DNA of 64,000 bases from Cryptomeria japonica. Lineage: Eukaryota; Streptophyta; Pinopsida; Cupressales; Cupressaceae. Shown in pieces: positions 10,341 through 21,725 of the stretch. The notes under the pieces are model-generated. The model searched no databases and had not been told where the DNA came from. It saw only the letters and a program-made list of their open reading frames with translations. The stretch's first letter is position 1, and each line of letters starts with the position of its first letter. Where the stretch lies: contig NC_081411.1 of the NCBI RefSeq assembly GCF_030272615.1, positions 186,458,949-186,522,948 of the forward strand, given 5' to 3'. Position numbers and translations under genes: made by a program.

Positions 10341-12060
10341 CATGTGTGGGAGTATTTCAACAATTTTTTATTGATTTAATTGTTTATTTTCATTCAAAAA
10401 CGTTATTTTAAATAATATGTTTGTTTTAGTTTTTATGTAATTTTAAATTTTATTTTGAAAATTTTAATATTTGGACTTTTTCTTCTTTTTTTTTTCACTT
10501 TTGAAAAAATAATAAATGTTATATACTTATATGATTTTTATAATAGTTTTACATATTTAAAAAATATTTTAGAATTTTGATATCTTTATATTTATAAATA
10601 AATATTGGTTCTAAATAGTTGTTCTTTTATTTTTTTTCTCTCATGTGCACGATATTAAAGACTTCTATTTATCCTTTCTATAGATTAACATCTTTCAACA
10701 TAATTAATATGACCTAATTGATATCCATGAGTTTATAATACAAAAATGATGGTAAAATGAGTAGAGTTTTCCAACATTTTATTGACTAAGAAATATATAT
10801 TTTAAAGTTTATTAGCTTATAGTAATTTTATTTTATTTAAAAAATAAATAAATGTCTCCCCATAAAAGAAAAAAATGTTATTTACTTAGTTTATAAATTT
10901 AGGAAAGTAAATGTCGACACCATAAAAAGTAGACAAAAAATATAACTTAAATCAATTCAAAGATAAATAATTTTAAAATTTTAAAACTATAAATATATAA
11001 AATTATTAACATAGTAATAAAATATTTACTAATTAAAAAAAAAAAATCACAAGACTTATTCATAATTTTGAGAACTATCAAAATGAATACATGCATAAGA
11101 AAGCATTTTTATGCAAGGAAATATATGATTGATGCTTATAACTAAAGATTATAGGCAACTCCAATAATTAAAGATGTATTGAACAAATGATATGTATAGG
11201 TTAATGAGAATTTAACAAGTGAAAATAAAATTGACTTCTATGGCCACCTAGGCATTAGGAATTTGATAACAAATATTACAACCCAAAGTAGGAATATCAT
11301 CTAGATAGAAGATTAAAAAAGAGCATTTTGTATAGCACATGCATCTTTGTCATGTGTAATTCTAAATACTCAAGTTGGTTATCTCTCTTTGTCCATATAT
11401 ATAGTAATTTCAAAGTATTAGAGTGGTCTAAAATCCATAATTTTATCTAATCATTAGATGTGTTGAGCCATAATTTATCCAAAATATTGATGGTTGTAGG
11501 AAAATTTTTATATCTTCAAAGAGAGAATTAGTTTTTCTTAAGTGCTATTACATGTTCATTAAAAAATGATTCACCTAACTCTTATAGGTATCATAAATCT
11601 ATTTAATAATTTATGGAACACATCCTTTAAAAATTCCTACTCAAATGATGTAATGATGCTCTATTATGAACCTAATCATGGATCTTTTTTATAGTCATTT
11701 CACTATGACATAATATGACATGACATTTTAGAGCTCCATGATATTGTAGGAAATTCTAATTTATGATAGAAAGATCAATGAGATCCTAATTGGCATCACC
11801 CCAAAGCCTAATAGATTAAGATCTTTAATGAATATAGTGATATTTTCCTTTGTCTTGGTTCATGATGAAGAGTTGATCCCAACTAGATTACTTCTGGGCA
11901 CTTCACAAAAAAGACAATATAATTCTAAGGTACCTTATAAGTACATAAGAGTCAAGCTTCCCCCAAATCATAAACTTGAATAATTATATAGTGAAAACCT
12001 TTCAAGTAAACATCCATGCCTTGGTAATCCACCCATCCATATTGGTCCTAATATATTTAT
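10340..12060. other. AT-rich intergenic DNA, nothing recognised
   Basis: Long AT-rich stretch with homopolymer runs and no conserved frame, terminal repeat or RNA gene that I can support. Confidence 0.4.
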
Positions 12061-12069
12061 CCATGTAGT

Positions 12070-12905
12070 TCATCAATAAAAATACATATACATCCCTAGA
12101 AATCTTATTCCATTAAGAAATCTATATAAAATTACAATCCTTCATCCATCTTGAGTAATCTATCAATCCAAATAAATCCTAAAACATCATTTTTTTTCTC
12201 CGCACATATTAATCTTGATATTTATTTGTCAAACCTCAAATGTCCTAACCCACCAATCAATGATTTTTTTCTTTTATATCAAAATGCAGTTGCTACACCA
12301 AGAAGAAGCTATTCAATCATAAGGGGGTCTTTCATACCAAAAGCAAATTCAAAACTAAGATGTGCTTGATCAAATTTAAACTCAAAGAAAATATTAGAAA
12401 CTTCACCCTCATACATTAATCCATTATCACATGCATCTTGATAGCACAAGAAAATTTCCAAGAAATTTAATCAACATAATTCATTTAATCAATAAAAATT
12501 ATCCAAAAGAATATTCGTAGAGGAATACAAGCATGAAATCATAATACAACTTAAAAACCTAAGGAATTGTCACATATTCCTTCACTAACCATTGTAACAA
12601 GTAAGAAAGATAAATATGTGAAATCCTCATTTTTCATAAGATCCATAAGTATCATTTAATGAAAATGAATTGTACTCAACTATGCTTAAAGTTGAATTAT
12701 ATTTGAGATCTAATTGATAATGGAGATATTAAGCTTGAAGATAGTGAATTGATAGTGGATGCATCTACACCACAAAATTAAAATGTGACAATAACTGAAT
12801 TTCTTTGTCTAAAGAATGATTCAACCCATCCACAACAACTCAAGGTCAGAGTTCTCACATTTATCCCATTGACCCTAGAAGAACAAGAATCTTATCAATT
12901 CCCTA
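12070..12905. repeat. Direct segmental duplication, right copy (matches 255-2060)
   Basis: Same orientation as the left copy and lacking its 1-kb transposon: the TTGAT empty site is at 12749-12753. It abuts the outer end of the inverted duplication at about 12905, so the two rearrangements share a breakpoint region. Confidence 0.65.
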
Positions 12906-13377
12906 TCTAATCATATATGAATCAAGACATCTGTAAAAAAATATACATAAATTAATCAATACAAAGTGATCTATGTAGAAATTTCTAGTGGTTTGGCCTA
13001 GCCATATGATTCTTATTGTCATTCAAATTAGTGATCAAATTTAAGGTCATCAAACAATTCTTACATGTTTGTGGAGGGTTGTACTTGACCTTTTCCTACT
13101 TCAATGATCAATATATTTTATCTCTTTGCAATAAAAGGGTGTAACATGATCTTATCTTTATATTTTGGGCTTATAATATTTTGGTTTAAATTTGAAAGGA
13201 AATTAAAGGGTATAGAAATACTTCTTACATTAATAAATTTAACCTTCAACCTCCAAACTCTTAATCAATATTTTTATTAGGAACAATATCAATTGAAATA
13301 TAATTTAATCAACAACCATCATAATAGATTACAATAACACTTAGATATGGGGTAGTAATAATAGCATAATAATACTT

Positions 13378-14391
13378 CAGTGTTCCATGGAGTTTCAGGA
13401 TGGGGGGACGAGTTTTGTGGATGGGGGGACAAAGGGCCTAAGTTTGGGGATAGTTTGGGGGGGGGGGGGGGGGGGTGTTGAGGAGGTGGGGATGGTGGTG
13501 CAAATATAGATAGTAGAAAAATTAGTTATAAAAACATGTGTAAGGAATAAGTATATGAATTGTAAATGAAAGATACAAATATTTGCAACCAAGGGATGTC
13601 CACTATGTAGATTTTTATGATCATGATTCAACATTGGCCTATTACTTACTTATATTTATAGTTTTATGGGGGTTTGTGGGAAACACCAAGATGAGATTGA
13701 GGGTATCACCCCTTGTCAGAGTCAGTGGCTAAGAGAAAGAGAGTTGTAGAGAGATAGGTCTAGATTTGGGGGGAGAGAGAAGAGAGAAAGATAGAGAGAG
13801 GTAGAGAGAGGGGATATAGGAAGAGTGATAGGGAGAGAGACAGGTCTAGAGTTCAAGGGAGATAAGAGAGTGAGAGAATGTTGATATGAGCTTGCTGATT
13901 ACTAAAATTTGGCTGTCTAAAAGTTCATAAATCTTTTGAGACCTAAAATTTGCATTATAACTCCTAGAGATCTTTAACACTCTCAAACATCTTGCCAATA
14001 TATACATGAAATATAACTTCAAGCATAAGAAAGGAAAAATGCATACTAAAATGAGACTTATAATTAAATGTTATATTTAATGTATATATTCTAATGAAGA
14101 GAATGACATCGACTTGAAGGCAAGGATTGCGTTTTCACCATTTAAAAAAAAAAATCTTTTTTCTCATGTCCTAAGACAAGGGACTTCCAGTCATCCTCGA
14201 GATGCTTGAGGGATTCTTGTATGTCCCTGAGACATCCTAAAGACATTTGGACATCCCTAACATCTCCGAACGTCTTGATGGTAGTGGAGGGATAGCGGGA
14301 GGACACCCCATCCCCGTCCTCATGTCTCAGAGACATCCATGTCTCAAAAATGAAAGGATTGCGAGGGGAAACATGTCCCTTTGGTTCATTG
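13378..14391. mobile_element. Non-autonomous hAT-type transposon
   Basis: An insertion of 1014 bases flanked by the 8-bp duplication TAATACTT (13370-13377 and 14392-14399). The partner arm has one such octamer near 31430 (reverse strand) with no insert. The ends are CAGTGTTCC and, reversed, CAATGAACC, short imperfect inverted repeats starting with CA as in hAT elements. The inside holds a 19-base G run (13457-13475), GA-rich DNA (13730-13880) and a cluster of ACATCC/GGATGT-type subterminal repeats (14200-14340). No transposase is encoded. The short open frame inside is built from these repeats. Confidence 0.8.
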
Positions 14392-15059
14392 TAATACTTT
14401 CATTCATCTCAACCACTTAATAAATAGAAAAATAATCTATGAAACCACAAAAGAGGAATCACAATACTTTGAGATAAAACCATGAAAAAGTGGTGCACAA
14501 ACCTCAAAAAGAGCTTCATGCTAAAGAAAACATATTTCTATCTCATGTTAAAGATAGTATATTTCTTATACCTATCATAAGAGTTTTTATATCATGTCAT
14601 AATTATGTCCCAACTTGGTTGCTCCAATATTACCTACCAAAACACATTAAAGATGTTTTATGATAGTCATAAACAATATTTCATAGGTTGGTGAACATTC
14701 TTAGTCCAGATATATTACTCACTCATATAGCATTTTTTATTTGTCATAAATGCTCTTAGAATCCTAATATGGGGGGCGTAACTTCTCAAGGTCATAACCT
14801 TTGATATATAAGCTTTATTAAGCACAATATTTAAAAATGAATATCTTGGATAGCTTCATACCATCATAATTGTTTTAATAAATTAAGGCCCATTTTAGTA
14901 CCTTTTAAAGAAAAAATGATATCTATGACCCATTAATTATATTTGAATATTAAGATTCAAGATTGAGACAAATTTACTTACACTCCATTACTTTTTAAAT
15001 ACCTTTAAATATCAAGGGGAAAACATCACTAGTAATCTATTAGGGATCAAAATTCCCAC

Positions 15060-16500
15060 AGGGTTGCTACATTATGCAAATGATTCTATGATACTTAATT
15101 TTTCAAGTGTATACCACATATGATATTCTAGATTGTCCTTGAAGTGTCTAAATATCCTCTTGATAACCTTGTCACGAGTTTGTTTAGGATTGGCTTTCTA
15201 TCTTGCAACCAAAACATATTTCATGTATAATATTAGGTCTAGAAGAAAGTAAATATAGTAGTCCTTTAATAATAAACCTATTGAGAGTCTAATTAGCTTG
15301 AGGTGACTCATCATCCTTGCTTAAATAAAAGCTAGTAGCCATGGGAGTAGTCACTGGATTGGCTACTTAGTGTAGAACTTGTCCCAACTGATGTAATTTT
15401 AATATTTTAATATTATATTTAAGCAATGAATGTGTAGTTGAGCTCATATCCATTCAATGTCCTATTGATGTAATTTTAATATTTTAATTAAAATATTAGA
15501 ATTACATCAGTTGGGACAAGTTCACTTGTTCTTTCACCCCATGTTATAGAAATAGAGGCAAAACACATTTCTTTAATGCAAAATGAGCTTTCTGGGTTAT
15601 ATGTCCTTTGATGATAACTTTAGTTGCGATTCACCTTCAATTTGAACAACCCATAGGCTTGAAGGTGTTTCCATACCTGTAGATGATATAGTTAAGGATG
15701 AACATTTCCACTTGTTTATCAGTTGCTTTGGTTAGCGGAACCGCTTCAACCCACTTAGTGAAGTACTCAGTGGCAGTTATGATAAACTTGTGTCCATTAT
15801 ATGATTCTATGTATACCACATATGATATTCTAGATTGTCCTTCAAGTGTCTAAATATCCTCCTGATAACCTTGTCATGAGTTTATTTAGGATTGGCTTTC
15901 TATCTTGCAACCAAACATATTTCATGTATAATATTAGTTCTAGAAGAAAGTAAATATAGTATTCCTTTAATATTAAACCTATAGAGAGTCTAATTAGCTT
16001 GAGGTGACTCATCATCCTTGCTTAAATAAAAGCTAGTAGCCATGGGAGTAGTTACTGGATTCATGTAATATTAAAATATTACCAATAATATTAAATATGT
16101 ATTGCTTAAATATAATATTAAAACATTTAGATATTACCAATAATATTAAATATTATCTAATACATTCTCTAAATTATCAAATTTCTCTAGCAATACCATT
16201 CAATTTTCCATCATGTTACCAATAATATGATGTTGTAGTCAAGTTGATGGAATGTTATCTATCTCAATAAACTTTAACTGATTTTTGTACTCTATCCTTT
16301 AGTCGATAAATTAACCCCAATATGCCACTTACTTATCTCACAAACTATAAGATCCAATAAATTAAATATGTAGCCACAAGTAGAAATTCTATTGTTGGTA
16401 CCCCCTACCCAATCTAAATTGGCATACACTTATACATCTATTGAGTTCAATCCTCAAAAACATCACTATGTTGTTATGAAATACTTAGAAGTACCCCACA
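15060..16500 (-). mobile_element. Copia fossil with a Gypsy integrase fragment
   Basis: An old virus-like-element remnant in many pieces. Two near-identical 260-base blocks (15100-15370 and 15790-16055) resemble the end of Copia reverse transcriptase (around the words MATSFYLSKDDES). RNase H-like sequence lies at 16280-16480 and is shared with the partner arm. Between the two blocks, 15600-15820 resembles the integrase core of a Gypsy element (FIITATEYFTKWVEAVPL). The domains are out of their normal order, so this is a rearranged composite. It is heavily broken. Confidence 0.65.
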
Positions 16501-18680
16501 TATACCTAAATAATTAACTCACTATAAAATAAAATTTACTTGTCCATGATTAGCCATTATTTGCTTCAAGAATCCTATTTCATGAGCAATGTTGGTGTAG
16601 ACCACAACATACATAAGGAACTTAACTAGACTAACATGGAGCACTCGATTCATTTCTTCTATCTATATATGTCATAAAGAATTGGTCCAATAGAATCTTA
16701 ATTTCTTACAAACACAAAAAAAACACTAGTTTATTGTTAAACATATTGAAATGCTACAAAATTGACTCAAAATTATTGATTTGAAAAATTAAAAAAAAAA
16801 ATTCTACCCTTCATTTAATTTCCCTCTCAAGGATTTCCTTAATGACCCAGGGTAACTCCTCAATTTTAAACTACAATGAAGTATGAGTTTATAAGACTTA
16901 ACCATTTCCTTATTAGTACCAAATAACAACATATCATTAACATATAACTATTTTTTTAATAGTAAATATAATTATTAGAATTAGATATGATAAACACCAA
17001 TACCAAAAGTATATGTATCAAAGTATAAATTTTAAATTCAATTATTTTATGTATTTATTACATTTTGTTTGTATATTACAAAACGAAATTATGTTTTGTA
17101 ATTTAGAACAAGTATTGTTATATTTAATTGTGTACCAAAGTCTAGGCCAACTCTTAAAATATTTCAAATATTAGTCCATTTTGGTGTGAGAGTGATGACA
17201 TGGAAAAATATTTTAAAAAACTTGAATTTCCATCTTTCAAACCCACAGTCGAATGGGTTTGGACTTTAGAAATATTTTGGATATTTTTATATATAATCCA
17301 TAGATGAAGTATGTTTTTACAATTTGCATTAAAAAAGTATTCTAGAATTTAGGAAAGCATTAAGACTTTGTAATGTAGGAATTAGAGATTATTTGTAATT
17401 TATAGTTAGCTGGGAATTAAGGAAAAATTACAATTTGCAACTTACAACTATAGAAATTGGTGATCAATCTCATTTATATTTTGGACTTTGTGTGATGATT
17501 TGGAGCTTCACATTTCAAACTACAAAAAACAAGCAAAGAAACGTATTTCAAGTAAATTTTAATTTTAATTTTAAACATTAAATATCAGAATAAAAGAGTA
17601 ATCATTAAATTTTAATTTTGATTCAAAAATCAAATCGATTAAATATTAAAATAAAATAATTTAATCAATTACTAATATTTCAATTTATAAATTCAAATTT
17701 TGAGTATTTTCAAATTTTAACTTTATTTATTAAAAATGTTGAGAAGTTTAAATTTGATGAAGTTAATTAAAAAAAAAATCCAAATATTTTGTTGTGTGAC
17801 TCAACATACAACATGTGAAACCAAACATAGACTTATAATATCAAGAGATTGCAACATAATTGCAAACACAACAAAGAACCAAATTGTGGCATGGCAACCA
17901 ATAGTAAGATGTTGACAGAGTGTGATTGCAAACACCAAATGTAATGTACAACAACATTCATGGAGTCAAACAAAGAGAAGTGCAATGAAAGAAGATCAAA
18001 ATAAAAATAGCAAAGTAATCAATTACATTTTCGAGGGACTCAGAAATACACAATGACTCAACAAGTCAAAAAAGAAGAGTCTCCAATTTGATAAAAAATG
18101 AAAAGAAAAAAGAAAACATATTATGAAAGGTCATAACAATATGATTTTAAAAACAATACATAAAAAATAGTGTTTAAAAGTTCTTCTTAACTTCCTTTTT
18201 ATTTGCTATATCATTGATATAGCAATCCAATACACAAACTATTAATTATCAATTTTTCAATTTTTCCTTCAATTATTTCCTTTAAAAAATTATCATTTTA
18301 ATATTTCAATAATCATTATTATTAAATTCCAAAATAGCTCAAAATTTACATTTAACATAATCCATTGTTAAAAGATCTGAAATGAAAAACAATAACCCAC
18401 AGAAAAATAAATAATACATTAGCTGTTTATTTGATTTCATTCCTCTGCAAAATTTACAATGCTCAAAGATATCGTAAAATGATTACAGTAGTTCGGGACT
18501 AATAGGCGAAACAGGGCTGTAAAATACAAAGTCATTCTAATTTCTACCTATATTCAGGTCATGAACTCAATTATCCTTCATCTGAAATCCAGATCTCTGC
18601 GTCCTATTTCATAGGTTTTGATTATAAGACACAAGAAACATCAATGAAAGCTTGCATACAAACAACTAAGGCCATTGGCC
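16500..18680. other. 3' flank of the truncated F-box copy, shared with the partner arm
   Basis: AT-rich non-coding DNA that aligns loosely, in reverse, with 28000-30300. Matching words such as CATAGGTTTT and GGATAATTGAGTTC or their complements near 18560-18620 tie it to the 3' flank of the intact gene at 26792-27946. No gene is seen. Confidence 0.5.
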
Positions 18681-18691
18681 AACTATAGACA

Positions 18692-19165
18692 TTAAGGCCA
18701 CCAAACATTGTTGATCTCAAAAGCACGCACTGATGTTGGACATGATCGTGTAAACATGGTCATCTGTGTTCCTTCAATGCTCTGGATCATTCTTCCCTCT
18801 CCATCAAGCACAGCCATTTGTTTCCTAGGCAAGTGCACAAAAATCCATCCACTGTTGTTAACCACAACTTGTGCACATTTTTGGTTGCCAAAGTCATTCA
18901 CAATCCCACCATTCAAGACTTCTTCACATAGACTCCTGGGCAATTCTGGCAGTCCTGACCATCTATCATCCCCATCATCTTCATTCAACCTCCATAAGCG
19001 CAGATCCTTTCTGTACACCAAAATCACCTTCCCATCATACCCACTTAACTGCCATTGATTAAAATTTAGAGAAAGAGATTCATCTGATATTTGTGGAAGT
19101 GTAATAACATCCCAATACTTCTTCCTTACATCAAACGATACAACGTCCAACCTACACCTATTCTA
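18692..19165 (-). pseudogene. 5'-truncated F-box/kelch pseudogene (C-terminal half)
   Basis: About 153 codons stay open and encode the C-terminal half of the family: LDVVSFDVRKKYWDVI, then NQWQLSGYDGKV, DLRLWRLNEDDG, LPELPRSLC and the terminal RAFEINNVWWP. It is very close to the intact protein of 26792-27946. The F-box and the first half of the propeller are absent: coding homology ends at about 19165 and the promoter's conserved module begins within ten bases, so one deletion of roughly 0.8 kb removed the untranslated leader, start codon and N-terminal half. There is no ATG at the new 5' end. A transcript could still form, but not an F-box protein. Confidence 0.85.
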
Positions 19166-19460
19166 AGATAAACAGCTGAAGTGCCGTATTGTTGACTGTA
19201 AACCATGACGTGGATGGGTAAGGCAAAACTTGAAGCGCGTCGTGTGTAGCTGTCATTTCGTAGTCGTAAATGACAAGTACCAGGTTTTGCACACGGGGAG
19301 TTTAAACATTGTGACAGCTCTTTTTAGAAGTTTAGTGAGTTTTGTGTACTTAATACGACCTATTATTATTAATAATAATACCGCCCAACCTTCGACAAAA
19401 ACTACGCTTCTCGGTCAAATATAGAGAGTCAAACCCAGACAGCAATACTGCCCCCAAAAA
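19166..19460 (-). promoter_or_regulatory. F-box promoter joined directly to the truncated copy
   Basis: Matches 26360-26660 in reverse. The conserved module (ACGTCATGG then TACGGCACTTCAGCT) is at 19174-19213. The G-box of the intact promoter is altered here (CACGACGC on the minus strand instead of CACGTG). Confidence 0.65.
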
Positions 19461-19673
19461 GTTATGACGACTTTTGAAGGATAACTCATTATCCTCCTAG
19501 AGATAAGATAGCTCCCTTTGATGAGCCATATCATCGGTGGTATGACGCACAATTTTTTTGTGAATATCATCATGTGCCTAGTCATCATATCAAAATGTTG
19601 TGCGCATCTTTGACTCATCATACAAGGTCATTTGAATGACGATAGTATCTATATGTTAGATTGTGATAACAGT

Positions 19674-20218
19674 TGTTGGTTAATGACAATAAGAAAAGAC
19701 AATAAAAAAATTTCTAATTTAGTCTTATTTTTAGAATAACAATTTTTCGTTGTGAGAAAGTTTCTAATTTGTTTGATGAAATTAAGAAAGCTTTGTGGGA
19801 ATGTTCCTAATTTCTTTAATTCAAAATTAGGGAGGTTATTTCTATGTTGGGTGTTGATTGTAATATAGAAGTAGTCTATATATCTTTGTTGTCTTGAAGG
19901 AAATGTTGTAATTATGAATTGTAGATTGCAAGAGCAATTGTTTGGATGTTGTGAATTGCAAATTCTGATTGTAAAAGTGATAGCAACACCTAATAGTGGT
20001 AGCTAATTATGGAGTTTGCAATTGTTTTCTCGAGCAATAAAAATACTGATGCCTTGCCCTGGATGGACATTTCCTTGGCATTTTGTAAAAGTTTTACCAT
20101 GTAAATCAACGTCTATCCGTTATTCTATTATTCCATTTAATTCTCTTCATTATTTCTTTGTAACTTATTTGTGTTGCAATATTTTATTTTTTGCATTTAT
20201 GCTTTTGTTTCCACAACA
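19674..20218 (+). mobile_element. Possible solo Copia LTR
   Basis: The stretch opens with TGTTGG and closes with CCACAACA, and its last third has the motif order common in plant Copia LTR tails: TGGATGG, then GTAAAAGTTTTACCATGTAAA, then pyrimidine-rich DNA. No second LTR or internal region is nearby and no target duplication could be fixed, so the ends are approximate. Confidence 0.4.
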
Positions 20219-20249
20219 CCATCTTGGTGGTAGAAAACAAAATACAAAT

Positions 20250-21720
20250 AAATCAATAGTTAAAGCCTAATCAACAATTGTAAATATACACAAATCTTTT
20301 CTCCTCTCATTTTACTAATTGCATTACAGTTTCAAATTCTTTTCCAACAATTTTTTTTGAGTATGTTACTATGGTTAAAACAAATCTAATTTATTTACAA
20401 GATCATATTGTATGTATTTCAGATATAACTTTTATGTTAATTTCTCGGTTGTACAATACATAATATTTTCCCCTTTACTTTCTTTTCCAAATTAACCAAA
20501 ATGTTTTCAATGGTGTCATGGTTGATCCTACCTACAAGGATAATGAAACCACAAAATAGATATTATTCATTAATAGACTATATAGAGATAGACTACATAT
20601 CATGATGGGTCTTTTTTAATCCACTACTTGGTTCTATTGCCTTTTAAATTATAATCAATTTTTCAACAAGAGATTTTGCATTACTCAAATGATGCAAAAT
20701 TTCCTTCCTCTAAATGGCTCTAATTATTGAGACATAAGATGTATCTTGATTGTAGAAAAAAAATTGATATAATATTTGTTCCTTGACTACTTTTGTCATT
20801 CATCCAAATCTCAATTACATTTAACTTTTCAAATAGATATCATTTTTTATGGACACTTACTAATTAGCCAAAAAAATAATATTTTATTTCAATATAATTA
20901 GTAAAACATTTTTAAATATCAAAATTAAGAAATCAAATTTGAAATTACTTTGTATAGAAAGATAACTATATAATAGTGATTTTTAACAATAATGCTATTA
21001 TAGAGGAAAACAAACCTTAAATATGGGTCATCAAGTTTATTGATGTCAAAGAAATGTGACACAACTAAAAGGGTGGACAATATTAACAAGTAAGTCATGC
21101 AAATTTAATATATTATAGTGTTTGTTATTATTAAATTTAATTCTTATATAATATTTTCTATTATATTATTATATTATATAAAGTTAATATTATATAATAC
21201 AAAAAAAACATATATGTTTTTAATTTATCTATTAAATAAAATAAAATAATACACCTAAAAGATATATATATAATTTTCTTTTATTTAAGTAAATTTACAA
21301 TAATACCGCCTTTCTTTAGAATATGAAATATTTTGTAACATTTGTTCTTGTTGATATACAAATTGAATAAATAAATTTATTTTTAATTATAATATAATTT
21401 ATTATATAACTTAAATTAAAATATAATTTTTTATTATAAATTTAACATCTTATTTTATTTTATATATATAGAATTTTTATTGACTAAAGATTATTACCAA
21501 GAATTATTCAATTATAAGGACTAAACACCTTTCTATATTTTAACTTTATTAAGTATTCTACACATCTTCAAACTCACAGATACACCTTTTAATAGTTTTC
21601 ATAAAATTATGCATACAGTCTTAAATGATTATAAAAGCAAACGATTGTAAACCTTAACTATCTGTACCAATGTGCGTATCTCTGTCTCTGATCGACTCAA
21701 CTGTAACATGATTTTAACTT
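20250..21720. other. AT-rich intergenic DNA between a possible LTR and the ankyrin pseudogene
   Basis: No gene or repeat end recognised. The part from 21500 on would hold the 3' untranslated region of the minus-strand ankyrin-PGG locus. Confidence 0.4.
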
Positions 21721-21725
21721 TGCAT

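Larger units (their letters stand above)
12905..19450. repeat. Inverted duplication arm (partner 26360-32095)
   Basis: Read forward, this arm matches the reverse complement of 26360-32095. It contains an F-box pseudogene with promoter at its right end, 3' flank DNA, and an old Copia fossil. Anchors: the TAAATTAATCAAT block near 12950 (partner near 32040), the GTTTGTGGAGGGTTG block near 13070 (partner near 31845), the fossil RNase H block near 16400 (partner near 30420) and the block near 17500 (partner near 30030). The arm is longer than its partner because a hAT-type element (13378-14391) and about 1 kb near 15050-16140 are extra. Confidence 0.8.

Noticed and set aside
13457-13475. 19-base G run as a possible sequencing artefact or G-quadruplex of note
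   Set aside because: It lies inside the hAT-type element and is a simple homopolymer; its length cannot be trusted and it gives no separate signal.
20016-20270. 84-codon open frame as a small gene
   Set aside because: It overlaps the tail of a possible Copia LTR and shows no protein family features.
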